Notes: generated by a model not told the origin, from the sequence alone. A stretch of DNA of 64,000 nt from Sulfuracidifex tepidarius (GCF_008326425.1 NZ_AP018929.1:696875-760874); one strand, 5' to 3'. Positions 18,729 through 28,052 are shown, counted from the stretch's first letter. Program-made: numbers and translations.

Positions 18729-20033
18729 ATGAAAACATCTTTAATAGCGGGCATTGTAGTTATCGTCATAATAATAGCAGCTGCAGCTGGGTTCATGTTA
18801 TATCATCCATCCAGCACGTCTTCAACTACTAGCTCACCGAGTACCGTAAGCGTCAGCTCCACCACAAGTTCATCTACATCCATTAGCATTTCGTCTACAT
18901 CTACTAGTACCATGGTTACTAATACAACTCCAACTCCAGTCCCATCTCAGACCCAGAAGTTCTCTATAGACGGACTGTTCTCTCCATCCAATGCGACACA
19001 AGCTACGGGCGTGAGTAACTATCAAGTAGTATCGTACGTAGAAGTACAGAACTTGAACACTCTTATGACCAATTTGATGAAAAGCGGAAGCTCTGGAATG
19101 GGTTTCCAACCTTCGACATCCAATTACTTAGCACAATTCAAGTACTTCCTTAACTATTCTTCTCCTATGTACATAGAGGTCTTAGCACATAATTCGTCTT
19201 CATATGTAACTGTAATAGCGTTTAACTACAACACCTCAGGAAAAGGAGTATACGTGGCTCAAGCAATATCGACAGTGTTAGGACTTTACCTGAACCACTC
19301 CTCCACGGGGAGCTATAACGGGCTCCAGTACGTCTACGGAGTATACGAACATAATGGTTCTACTTCCCTACCGAGGAACATGACAGCTTCATATAACGTC
19401 ACGATAGGAGTTGCGTACGGTTACACACATAACGGGAGAGCTTTCGCAGTTATAACTTACGGACTTCCAAACGATTCCAGCTCCGCGTTCAATACTCTGA
19501 AGATAGTTAGCATGAGGGCCTCAGGTCAAATTCCTTCTCCACCTATGGACCTAGTGAACACTGTGTTCCCAAGGATAGAGTATGGATATATTAACACGTC
19601 TTTCCTTGAAGATATGGTAAACAACACATACCTGAACCAAACCTTCTCTAAGGACAACATTCACTTCAACTCCTCGCTACTCACCTCTCTGAAGTACGTA
19701 AATGTCACTTCCGTCTCTGAGGGGGTTTACGCACAGTTCACAAGCCCTAAGTCATTCAACATGGTAGCTCTAGTGTTAGAAAATACAACGAATGGGACTG
19801 AGCTAACTCACTTGCTGGACGTCATGTCTCAGAACACCGGGAACGCAACAGTTTACTTCAATGGAACTAAGGACGGAGCGAGGATGCTTGTACTGTTCTA
19901 TCCTCATCTCAACGTAACTGAAGCAACTGCAGTTTATGGGAACTACGAGATAATGGCAGTTTACTACTCCAAGGTAGATCAAGGAGCTTACTTGATTTCC
20001 CTACTGGAGGACGAGATATCTCTAATATCCTAA
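18729..20033 (+). CDS. Secreted membrane-anchored protein of unknown function
   Basis: 434 residues. One N-terminal membrane anchor (about 5-25) is followed by a Ser/Thr-rich, presumably O-glycosylated linker (about 28-75) and an external domain with many N-x-S/T sites. The domain contains VSNYQVVSYVEVQNLN, VTVIAFNYNTSG and NGRAFAVITYGLPNDSS. The last two recur in a degraded paralogue at 23278-23756, so this is a locally duplicated family. No catalytic motif is recognisable. The leaderless promoter supports the start. Confidence 0.8.
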   Translation: MKTSLIAGIVVIVIIIAAAAGFMLYHPSSTSSTTSSPSTVSVSSTTSSSTSISISSTSTSTMVTNTTPTPVPSQTQKFSIDGLFSPSNATQATGVSNYQVVSYVEVQNLNTLMTNLMKSGSSGMGFQPSTSNYLAQFKYFLNYSSPMYIEVLAHNSSSYVTVIAFNYNTSGKGVYVAQAISTVLGLYLNHSSTGSYNGLQYVYGVYEHNGSTSLPRNMTASYNVTIGVAYGYTHNGRAFAVITYGLPNDSSSAFNTLKIVSMRASGQIPSPPMDLVNTVFPRIEYGYINTSFLEDMVNNTYLNQTFSKDNIHFNSSLLTSLKYVNVTSVSEGVYAQFTSPKSFNMVALVLENTTNGTELTHLLDVMSQNTGNATVYFNGTKDGARMLVLFYPHLNVTEATAVYGNYEIMAVYYSKVDQGAYLISLLEDEISLIS

Positions 20034-20282
20034 CTCAATTTCCTTTTTTACGTATATAACAACTAAATTATAATTATTTTTATTTCTATTATAATAGTAT
20101 AGTCCAATATTTATGTAAATAAAAAGCAGATACATACTCACACAATTTACAATACTTTCAATCCATGTACTCCACGGTTTGCCTTGTTGGAATGTATAAA
20201 CTTTTCATCAATTACTTTTACCATTTAAACTACTTCATATGCAACAACTGTTATAAAGGTTGTTTATAGTACTATGTATATA

Positions 20283-20423
20283 ATGATTAACACCGAGAAT
20301 GGACATGAAATGAGATGTGAAACGATAAGCTCTGGCTTCGAGATTTGCTTTACTTATTCCATCTCTGAAAGGGGCTACAGAGAACAAAAAGACGTTGAAG
20401 AGAAAAAAGGGCTTTTATCTTAA
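20283..20423 (+). CDS. Candidate 46-codon ORF ending at a mobile-element junction
   Basis: ATG 20283 opens a 46-codon frame ending TAA at 20421-20423. It encodes a hydrophilic peptide with two Cys. TATA-like TTATAAAG (about 20250-20257) lies about 29 bases upstream. The last codons coincide with the left boundary of the adjacent TnpB-type element, so this may be a gene truncated by insertion. It has no family match by eye. Confidence 0.35.
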   Translation: MINTENGHEMRCETISSGFEICFTYSISERGYREQKDVEEKKGLLS

Positions 20424-20701
20424 TGGGGATTCAAAGGGAGAAGACCCAATGAGGGAAGAGTCCTTTTGCAGTGAAAGTTAAATACAAGTATTTGTGTGTC
20501 GACGACGATCGCAGGCGGAGTAAGCTTCACCGAGACGCGACTATGCGAGGGTATTGTTTAGGCCTCTACTCATCAGTTCAAGACAAGTGGAATATTCACT
20601 CAGGACTAAGTCGGAATGACCTGTAAAGCTCCGCTCTCTGCCAGTCCTTAGCGAGGTACAGCCATAAAGCAGGAACCTATCGTGAGGGGGTGATAGTTCA
20701 C
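20413..20701 (+). mobile_element. Non-autonomous TnpB-type (IS605) element, degenerate copy
   Basis: Both ends match the element at 30129-30468 in the opposite orientation. The left end reads TTTTATCTTAATGGGG, followed by an A+G-rich hairpin region. The interior shares GGAGTAAGC and TCACCGAGACGC. The right end (20609-20701) matches the right end of the type B tnpB element (TCGG..GACC, CCGC-CTCT, AGGAAcc) and ends GATAGTTCAC. No tnpB remains. The right end is where these elements encode their guide RNA. Confidence 0.6.
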
Positions 20702-20795
20702 TATATCTTATCTAACGTGCTACTATTTTCTATTTCTGACGTTATTAGAGTGTAAATTTTCTATAAACTTAGACTTCTGAAACTTCATCCGGAAC

Positions 20796-21985
20796 TCAAG
20801 ATCTGGCGATTTTCTCCACTATTCCCTTTATAGCCTCCATCTGACCGCAGAGCTTGAACCTAGTGCAGGCGTCCTCCCTGGCGTTAACGCTCATTTCTTG
20901 GAAGAGGTCATCCTCCTCCAGAAGCGTTTCGGTCTTCTCCTTCATAGATTCGACGTCATTCTTCCCGACTATAAACCCCGTCTTACCGTCCCTTATTATA
21001 TTTCTTAGACACCCGGTGTCGAATGCGACCACAGGAGTTCCAGAAGCTAGAGACTCTATGGCTACCATGGAGAAAGGTTCGTCCCATATTGAGGGAATTA
21101 AGGTCACTCTCCCTGTTCCAAGGAGAGAAGAGAGCTCGTCTCTTGGGAGGGGTCCAGGGAACTCGACATGGCTCACCTTTTCAAACTCCGGGTAATTTCC
21201 CGTGGCTATGAACTTACCTTCTCCTCTCAACTGCTTCGCTATATCGAAAAAGATTGAATATCCCTTCACTGGATTATATCCGCCCAAATAGAGAACTATC
21301 TTCTCCTTCTTTGAAGGCTTGAAATGGGAACAATCAACTCCGTTAGGAACTACGTATATCTTGTCTTCCATTACTCCCATGTCTATCATAAGCCTCCTCA
21401 TCTTCTCAGTCAAGGTGACGACGAAAACATTTTCCCTGTTTAAAATGGAAATCCTTCTCTTCATCTTCTTATGAATTACGTTATTGCTCAAGAGGCCAAA
21501 CAAGTGCTTATATGCCTTGACCTTACCCTCTCCCCGAAGTGAGGAGATAATGCAGGACTTACAATCCTGACCTGGAAATCCCTCACATACTTCTCCATTG
21601 TGCATCCTCGTGTTGTTAGGACATACTGTCCACCATGCGTGGACATATACGATGGCTCTCTTACCAGCCTTTGTGGCAGCACTCACTGAGGATAGATCGT
21701 AGTCGTACTGTGTTATGATTACATCTGGCGAATGTTCCCTAATTTTAGACAAGTAAAAAGATTCTGCCAGCTTGAACGAGTCGGATGTGCCTATGGTTCT
21801 CCTGTACTCAGATATGAGGAAGTCAAAAATGGGCTTTATCCTTGGCTTATAATACTCCTTGAAGACGGCGAACTTAGGATCTCTAGATAGAGCCTCAATA
21901 GTTTGCCTAGCAACTACCGGTTCTCCCCACCCCAAGGTCCCAGCACTATTCCAGCATAGAGAACCCTAATTTTATCTGCTGACAA
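20796..21985 (-). pseudogene. Family 4 glycosyltransferase, N-terminally frameshifted
   Basis: The main frame (20796-21935) encodes a GT4-type glycosyltransferase with the C-terminal nucleotide-sugar domain: YLGGYNPVKGYSIFFD, the E-x7-E region SIWDEPFSMVAIESLASGTPVVAF, and GKTGFIVG. It lacks the first beta strand. That strand is encoded directly upstream in another frame from TTG 21985 (VLYAGIVLGPWGGE). Joining the two needs one base fewer in the G-rich run at 21923-21936. So either the gene is mutated, the base run was misread, or slippage restores the frame. It would transfer sugars to lipid or protein glycans at the membrane; no partner genes adjoin. Confidence 0.7.
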
Positions 21986-22622
21986 GATAACCTACTTAAC
22001 ACAGGTCTTTCATGTATTTAAGATAGCATAGATTTAACTTTTACTTAATTTTTTCTCTTATAATAAGTTATCTTTAATTAGTATTTAATTAGATATCATA
22101 GATATTATGCATTTGAGCTAAATATTGTAATCATCCTAACTTGATTACAAAGAAATAGATATCCAATATAAAAAGTAATTTTTACTATTTCCTTGGATCA
22201 TAGATAGAGAGAAATTCTATGTCGTCTTTATGCTCAAACCGTGCTATGATCCCCCTTCCTTGTAAGGTTTGAGATCTTATCTTGTTACCGTCACTGCGAA
22301 ATTCATGCATCAACTCTCCGTTGAATAAGAGCTCTAATTATTTTCTTTATCTTACTATTTTAAAGATTATTCTACAAGATATTTCATAAAAATTCGCTTT
22401 CGCGTCCTCGGGGAGTAGAGACTTTTAGTATTTAGTATATTAAAATGATTTTAAAGGAGATAAAAAGACGTTTAACTCTTCGTTAGGCGATTTAGGTTAC
22501 CATTGCGAATTGTAATTATGGTAAAAATAGATCAAATAAATGGAGTCGTTAACGCCAATTCTTACCCAGTCCATACGATATCATTAAATTAAATTTATCT
22601 CATATAATTTTACCAAAGATTG
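21986..22622. other. Long AT-rich spacer with a possible gene remnant
   Basis: Mostly AT-rich with no gene. The exception is a minus-strand frame at 22185-22310 (41 codons from ATG, extendable by a TTG). It encodes a charged, plausible-looking peptide with EFRSDGNKIRSQ and FEHKDDIEFLSIYD and is preceded at once by an in-frame stop. It reads like the tail of a decayed gene; no family is recognised. Confidence 0.4.
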
Positions 22623-23277
22623 AAAGCCTCGCCCTTCCAGGGGATGGAAATTTAAATACTTCTTTTCTTTTTAAATTTCCTTAATGGCTAGGAGGGCTAA
22701 AGCGATCAGAGCTACTGTTTCAATGAAGATCGTTCTCTCTGAACCCCTCCTAGCCCTCGTGAACAACTATGTGAAGGCAATTCGTTTTTCGTTATTCTGG
22801 TTGAAGGAGAACGCGAGAAATCCAGAAGAGAAGGGAGTGTTAGGAAAAGTCCACGAGGAGTTATACGAGAAGTTAAGGAAGGAATACAATCTACCCTCAA
22901 AGGTTGCTGAGGACTGTTATAGAGACGCTCTCGCGACGTACAAGGGATGGTACAATAATCCGAAAAGGGGTCGTTTTCCAGGGTATATAAGCCCACTCTA
23001 TGGTTAACTCCTAAAGAGAGCTATAGCGTGGACTTCGAGAGAATGACTGTTAGGATTGCCAGTGTTGGTGAGTTACCAATTTTGGGTTATCCTAGGAACT
23101 TGAAGGAACATTCAGACTGGAGGATGAGAGAGGCTAGTAGTCAAGGGTGATAAGACTTTCATTAAAGTAGTTTTTGAAAGAGAGGAAGAGAAGGTTGAGG
23201 CAAAGGGAAGTATTGCCGTAGACATTAATATATGGGTGAGATAGTTGTCGGCAAGGATGGTACCCATCATGTTAGGA
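22623..23277 (+). mobile_element. TnpB element type A, truncated second copy
   Basis: The left end (AAGCCTCGCC, then TTTAAATACTTC as TATA box) and the first half of a type A tnpB are homologous to 15018-16279 in the opposite orientation. The copy breaks off after the first RuvC segment. It is followed directly by a fragment of the secreted-protein family, so the right half was lost by deletion or recombination. Confidence 0.7.
22684..23277 (+). pseudogene. tnpB: tnpB pseudogene, type A, 3'-truncated
   Basis: ATG 22684 starts an N-terminal TnpB domain ([16 protein letters not shown]) closely similar to the copy at 16185. The frame shifts near 22985-23007 and further breaks follow. A later piece contains the first RuvC Asp (AVDIN) and VVGKDGTHHVRS. 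The Glu and last Asp regions and the zinc finger are missing, so no nuclease can be made. Confidence 0.75.
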
Positions 23278-23756
23278 GTCTGTCTAATGCGTCCAAAGTT
23301 ACGGAGAATGTTATCAATTCTTTATCTCCTCTCCCGCTCACCTAAAGAACCTGACTGATGCTCTAGTATCTCTTGGGCCTAGTGGATTGGGTTTCAGAAA
23401 TTTAACTTCGAACTTTAAGTGCTCAAACCTCTTTAATGACTCACGCCCTGTGGACATAGAGGTTCTAACCCACGACTATTCCTCCTGGATTTCAGTCATT
23501 GCTTTCAATTACAATACCTCTGGGGATGGGACACATATAGATAAACTGTTAGAGATACTGGAAACTCACATCTATAACTCGTCAAGCGGGAATTATGATG
23601 GGCTTAAATACCTATACGGATCCCTATGAAGGGAATCTCGATGTAGGTTTAGGTTACACGCAAAACGGAAGAGCATTCATAGTCTTAACAGAAGGGCTTC
23701 CCAACGATTCTATCACTGCGTTTAACGTTTTGAAGGTAATTGAAATGAACGCTTAG
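23278..23756 (+). pseudogene. Truncated paralogue of the secreted protein at 18729
   Basis: Pieces in two or three frames match the external domain of the 18729 gene: LKNLTDALVSLG, VIAFNYNTSGDG, SGNYDGLKYLYG, then after a frameshift NGRAFIVLTEGLPNDS, ending at TAG 23756. The anchor, Ser/Thr linker and C-terminal half are absent. It abuts the truncated tnpB, so the recombination that removed the TnpB right half probably joined these. Confidence 0.7.
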
Positions 23757-23876
23757 AATAACAAGAGTTCATAATTCCTTCGTCTTGAGAGCTTTACCTT
23801 GAAATTCACCGACCTTTCATACTAGCAGCTTTTGAGGCTATTGGAAATACTCAGTTATACAAGGAGGTGAAAATTA

Positions 23877-23991
23877 TTATACTTCGTCAGACCTTAAAAG
23901 CCAAGGCAAACATAAGTCGGTTCTTAATTATGGGCTCGAAAGGAATTATTAGGTAATCCCATCTTGCCCTTTATAGTCTGAGAGAGAATAA
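23877..23991. repeat. MITE-like element, copy A
   Basis: A 115-base segment whose ends are imperfect inverted repeats: TTATACTTCGTCAGACCTTA at the left, and the right end read in reverse as TTATTCTCTCTCAGACTATA. The interior TTCTTAATTATGGGCTCGAA is shared with copy C at 27818-27930. It encodes nothing. Confidence 0.7.
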
Positions 23992-24340
23992 GGAATATAT
24001 AGTTTTCCTATTTAGTTTTATATTTAAAAATACTTTTCTTTTAAGAGATTTTTTAAATAAAGATTTCTCTTTAGTTATTTTATGATATAGCTTTACGTGT
24101 TCAAGGAAAGCCGAAAAGTATGGAGAGTTCTCAAACCAAGTGGATCAGGTCATGTCTTCATTATGTACCCTTGATACATCACATGGGCTCTAAGGGACTA
24201 CTGACGTCAAATGTATGAAACTCCTCACACGTACGATAGAAAGCTCTAGAAATGATAGCGAGATTTCAGAACTCGTCAGACCCAGGTAAAATATTTAAAT
24301 CGTATTAAATATTAAACTGAAAAATCAAACTGTGGCCGTG
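23992..24340. other. Intergenic, nothing recognised
   Basis: AT-rich spacer of about 350 bases before the HEPN gene; TATA-like CTATAAAAA at 24345-24353 follows it. Confidence 0.5.
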
Positions 24341-24365
24341 AAGACTATAAAAACTCGTAAAGGAT

Positions 24366-24797
24366 ATGGATCAAGTGCATGAGCTTTACAAAACCCTTTG
24401 TGAAAGGTCGATAGAGTACCTTCAGGCGTCCGAGGACGCTCTTAACCACGGTCTCTACAATGCCTCAAGTCTCATGTCTCAAATATCTGCAGAACTGGCA
24501 ATCAAAGCTACGATAGCTTTCCTGGGTTACTCGTTTCCCGAGACTCACGAGATAAGGAAACTTCTGTCAGTCCTCTCTACGCTCTCAATGAAGGATGAGA
24601 TATCTGCCTTCGTCAAGGAGAGGAGAGGCGAACTAATTCTGTTGGAGAACGCCAGACAGAGAGGGCAATACTTCTCTTACGGGCTGGGAAAGGAGGACAC
24701 TGAAATCTGTTTAAATGTGACCAAGGAGATAATTAACTTGATGAAAAAGATCTGGGGTGAGAAGTGGTGTTCGGTGCAGAGAGAATCAGATACCTAG
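24366..24797 (+). CDS. HEPN-domain protein of a HEPN/MNT toxin-antitoxin pair
   Basis: 143 residues, all-helical HEPN fold. The N-terminal helix holds the usual Ser-Ala-Leu pattern (CERSIEYLQASEDALN), SAELAIKATIAFLG follows, and the RQRGQYFSYG segment corresponds to the active-site/modification motif (R followed by a Tyr pair). In this system (type VII toxin-antitoxin) the HEPN protein is an RNase toxin silenced by adenylylation by its MNT partner. The next gene overlaps it by 34 bases. A TATA-like box centred near 24349 would place initiation downstream of ATG 24366, so GTG 24375 may be the true leaderless start. Confidence 0.8.
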   Translation: MDQVHELYKTLCERSIEYLQASEDALNHGLYNASSLMSQISAELAIKATIAFLGYSFPETHEIRKLLSVLSTLSMKDEISAFVKERRGELILLENARQRGQYFSYGLGKEDTEICLNVTKEIINLMKKIWGEKWCSVQRESDT

Positions 24798-25096
24798 AGC
24801 AGAACTGGAGGGAGATCGCCTCTTTAGTCCTGAATCGTGCTAGGAAGTTCGCAGACGTAAAGGAGGTCGTAGTGTACGGCTCTGTGGTGAAGGGGGAGAC
24901 CATGGGTAGTAGCGACTTGGACATGGCTCTGATCGTCAGGAATCTGGATGTAACTCACCTCAGAGACCTCCTGGTGAAAGTCCACCTTTCTCTCCCTGAG
25001 GAGGTATCCGAGATCTTGGACTTAAACATCATCGAAGAAAATGACGAGGACGAGTTATTGAGGTTCGCCGGCAAGTATGTGATAGTGAAGAGTTAA
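24764..25096 (+). CDS. Minimal nucleotidyltransferase (MNT) antitoxin partner
   Basis: 110 residues with the nucleotidyltransferase signature: GSVVKGETMGSSDLDMALI fits GSx(8-10)SDxD, and a third acidic position lies in LDLNIIEE. MNT proteins transfer AMP to the partner HEPN toxin. The start is GTG 24764 (or GTG 24767), overlapping the HEPN gene, which is normal for the pair. Confidence 0.82.
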   Translation: MVFGAERIRYLEQNWREIASLVLNRARKFADVKEVVVYGSVVKGETMGSSDLDMALIVRNLDVTHLRDLLVKVHLSLPEEVSEILDLNIIEENDEDELLRFAGKYVIVKS

Positions 25097-25214
25097 ACCT
25101 TCCCCTATACAAGGTACTCTCTCGACGAACTGGAACTTTGTATAAGCTCTCTTATCGAAAAGCGATGAAAAGATAGAGTAGGTGTCAAGAACATGACAGA
25201 CGCTAGGAGTTTTG

Positions 25215-25332
25215 TTATACTTCGTCAGGTCTTAAAGGACAAGATTTATTTCAGATCTACATGGAACTTGATACCTTAAAGTGGGACGCTGAGAGGAAGT
25301 CCTCTTGCCCTTTAAAGTCTGATAAAGTATAA
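25215..25332. repeat. MITE-like element, copy B
   Basis: A 118-base element with the best-preserved ends: the left 29 bases (TTATACTTCGTCAGGTCTTA..) and the reverse of the right 29 bases (TTATACTTTATCAGACTTTA..) agree at about 24 positions. The interior differs from copies A and C. About 90 bases on (25420-25485), fragments of the A/C interior in reverse orientation and another TTAGTCTGAG suggest a broken extra copy. Confidence 0.75.
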
Positions 25333-25595
25333 CTACCTCAACGAGTTAGACTTTGGAGCAGTTTTCCACTAAACATGTCCCATGTACCAGCTCAGGTTGA
25401 AAAGTAAGTTGAAATTGCACATTAATTCCTTTCGAGCTCTAAATCCGTGTACCTATACCTACCTTGACTTTTAGTCTGAGTAATGCAAGTGGGGCTAACT
25501 CGTTTTCTAAAGGGATTGGAACGATTGCAAGGCATTGTAGGAGTTTTTTAAAAAAACAACGTATTTGTGCGCATATCTGTATTAAAATGCGATTG
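25333..25595. other. Spacer with degenerate repeat fragments
   Basis: No gene. AATTCCTTTCGAGCTC near 25425-25440 is the reverse complement of the interior of MITE copies A and C. Confidence 0.4.
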
Positions 25596-27626
25596 TTAAC
25601 TTAAAGCGAAGTCTGGATCAATAGGGGTCTTAGTGACCTTCTTGCCTAAGAGCTTCTCCAACGCTATCACCACCGCAGCTACTGAACCCGTAGTTCCCGC
25701 CTCTCCTACCCCTCTTGCTCCGTCAGGGAGTGATGAAGGAAATTCCACAACCCCTGGGATAACCTTATACGAAGCCTCAACTGCACTAGGAACTCCCTCA
25801 TCTGCTATTGATCCTATCAAAGGCATCCCGTTCTCGTCGTACTTAGCTTCCTCCCATAGGACTTGAGACACCCCCTGAAGTACTCCGCCTATGATCTGAC
25901 CTTCAACTTCCTCCTCAATGAATGCCTTACCGACGTCATCGAAGGCATAGTACTCCTTAACTCTAGGGAAATAACCATCTAGACCCACCACTGCAACATG
26001 AGCACCAGCAGAGAATATCACGTCTCCCTTGAAGAAGACCTCAACGGAGACTTCGTCCTGAGAGTTCAACGCTTCCTCAATAGTGACCCCTCTTGACTTC
26101 AGGCTCTCCAGGACGGACTTGCTAGCCACCGTCACTGCTGACCCTGCGACTGACGCAGTCCTACTGCCGAAACTGCCCACTCCCTCCTTTACGCCTTCAG
26201 TGGTCCCAGTGATTACCTCAATTACGTCCTGGCTAACGCCTAACACTTGGGACGCTATTTTCGCGAAGGTAGAGCGATGGGCTTGACCGTGGGGTCCGCT
26301 GGGCACTATCACCTTGACCTTACCGTTACCTACGGTGACCCTCGCTGATTCCCCTGGTGGTATACTCACCTGTTCTGCAAACACGATCAACGACTTGCCC
26401 CTCTCCTTTATGCTCCTGTAAATTTCCTTCGCCTTGTTGAACACCTCCCTATATCCTCCGTTATCTATCCTCAAACCCGAGGGAGTTACATACTCTCCGT
26501 CGATCAGGTTCTTCTCCCTCAGGTCGACGGGATCCATCTTCAGTTCTTTAGCGAGGTCTTCCATCAAGGTCTCGTGAAACAGGGTGGCCTCAGGCCTCCC
26601 GGCTCCCCTGTAAGGCCCGGTAGGTGGTAGATTAGTGAAGACTCCACGTGCCCTCACGGAGACGAACTCCATCTTATAAGGCCCCGTCAATAGCCTAGCG
26701 ATGAAGGTAGGGGTAATGGCGTTGATAGTGTAGTTATACGCGCCCAAGTCTACAATAACCTCTCCCTCAACCCCCAAGGCTCTACCTGTCTTATCTGCGT
26801 AAAGCCTCACTTTCCCGTGAACTCCTCTTCCCTGCGTGGGGTTGGTCAAGTGTTCCCTCCTCGTCTCTATCCACTTCACTGGCTTGTTGAGTTTCATCGC
26901 AGCCAAGGAAGCTAACACGTACTCGGGGTAACCAGGTACCTTGTTCCCGAAACCTCCTCCGACATTCTTGGGTGCAATGACGTTGATCTTCTCAGGGCTC
27001 AGGCCGAGAACTTCATGGATGTCGTTTCTAACCCTGAATGGAGCTTGCAGGGAGCCGTACAAGGTCAGAGACCCTCCCCTGAACAAAGCTATTACGCCTT
27101 TAGGCTCCATAGGGTTGGAGATTACTCTCCCCTGCTCTATTTCCCTCTCTACGTAAACATCTGCCTTCTCTTTCAGGCTCAAGTTACCTCCTTCAACTTG
27201 AGAGTCAGTGGATACGTTCGTGTGAAGGTTTGGGTGGATTATCTCCTCGTCCTTTAATGACTCACTGATCCTGGTTATCGGGGTCATGGGCTCGTAGTCT
27301 ACGTTAACTTCATCAGCTAAGTCTTCTATGTCGTACCTCTCCTCTGTCACTAATGCTGCGACGGGTTGACCGAAGAAGTTCACGTCCTCCTCTGGCAGTA
27401 CTGGCATTCTGGCTATTCTACTCTCAGGGAAAGAGACTGCAGGCATCTCAGCGTGGAACTCCTTTCCTGTCATGAACAGCAACGAGCGGGAAGGGGAAGT
27501 CACTCTCTTGATCTTAGCTCTGGCGTAGTTCGATCTTACAACGTACAAGTATACTTCATCGTCGAAGTGTAAATCGTCTATGTAAACGCTCTTCCCAGTT
27601 ATCACATCGTAACTTTCCTTTAACAT
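25596..27626 (-). CDS. Molybdenum hydroxylase large subunit (xanthine/aldehyde/CO dehydrogenase family)
   Basis: 676 residues, molybdopterin-binding subunit. N-terminal YDVITGKSVYIDDL begins the a/b-hammerhead domain. VGGGFGNK, TGPYRGAGRPEA and GPHGQAHRS line the cofactor site. The catalytic Glu sits in GARGVGEAGTTGS near the C terminus. Sulfolobales use this family as aldehyde or glyceraldehyde oxidoreductases. The usual FAD and 2Fe-2S subunits are not adjacent, and the protein is shorter than the common 740-780 residues, so partner and substrate are uncertain. The ATG lies 13 codons before the TGKSVY motif, as expected. Confidence 0.88.
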   Translation of the reverse strand: MLKESYDVITGKSVYIDDLHFDDEVYLYVVRSNYARAKIKRVTSPSRSLLFMTGKEFHAEMPAVSFPESRIARMPVLPEEDVNFFGQPVAALVTEERYDIEDLADEVNVDYEPMTPITRISESLKDEEIIHPNLHTNVSTDSQVEGGNLSLKEKADVYVEREIEQGRVISNPMEPKGVIALFRGGSLTLYGSLQAPFRVRNDIHEVLGLSPEKINVIAPKNVGGGFGNKVPGYPEYVLASLAAMKLNKPVKWIETRREHLTNPTQGRGVHGKVRLYADKTGRALGVEGEVIVDLGAYNYTINAITPTFIARLLTGPYKMEFVSVRARGVFTNLPPTGPYRGAGRPEATLFHETLMEDLAKELKMDPVDLREKNLIDGEYVTPSGLRIDNGGYREVFNKAKEIYRSIKERGKSLIVFAEQVSIPPGESARVTVGNGKVKVIVPSGPHGQAHRSTFAKIASQVLGVSQDVIEVITGTTEGVKEGVGSFGSRTASVAGSAVTVASKSVLESLKSRGVTIEEALNSQDEVSVEVFFKGDVIFSAGAHVAVVGLDGYFPRVKEYYAFDDVGKAFIEEEVEGQIIGGVLQGVSQVLWEEAKYDENGMPLIGSIADEGVPSAVEASYKVIPGVVEFPSSLPDGARGVGEAGTTGSVAAVVIALEKLLGKKVTKTPIDPDFALS

Positions 27627-28052
27627 GGTTTTAATCTCTCTCTTATAGATTTAAACTTAGCTTGAAGGTTTTCATCATCGACTAAAACGCCCTAACAACG
27701 TCTGATAAGATCAATAATGGTTGAGGACTCTATATATATATTCACTGTACTAGATTCGAACCTAAAACGTCAACTATCACCAAAACGTGATATACTTGAT
27801 CTCATAATTTCTTTACCTTATACTTCGTCAGACCTTAAAAGCCAAGGCATAGGTTCAGTTCTTAATTATGAGCTCGAAAGGAATTATCAGGCAACTTCCA
27901 CCCTGCCCTTTATAGTCTGGGCGAGAATAATATAAGCAGGCGTGGATTCCAAGTTATCCTAAGTCCAAGTCATGATGAGAAGCCTAAATTACTTGAACTT
28001 TATGAAAAATATGAGAGGGGCTTTACTGTTTGTAAGATAAAAAGAGACTTAC
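27627..28052. other. Intergenic region containing MITE copy C
   Basis: No gene seen in this 426-base spacer, which holds the repeat described at 27818-27930. Confidence 0.5.
27818..27930. repeat. MITE-like element, copy C
   Basis: A 113-base segment nearly identical to copy A in its left end (TTATACTTCGTCAGACCTTA), interior (TTCTTAATTATGAGCTCGAA) and right end (CCCTTTATAGTCTG). Three copies in about 4 kb suggest local spread. Confidence 0.7.
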
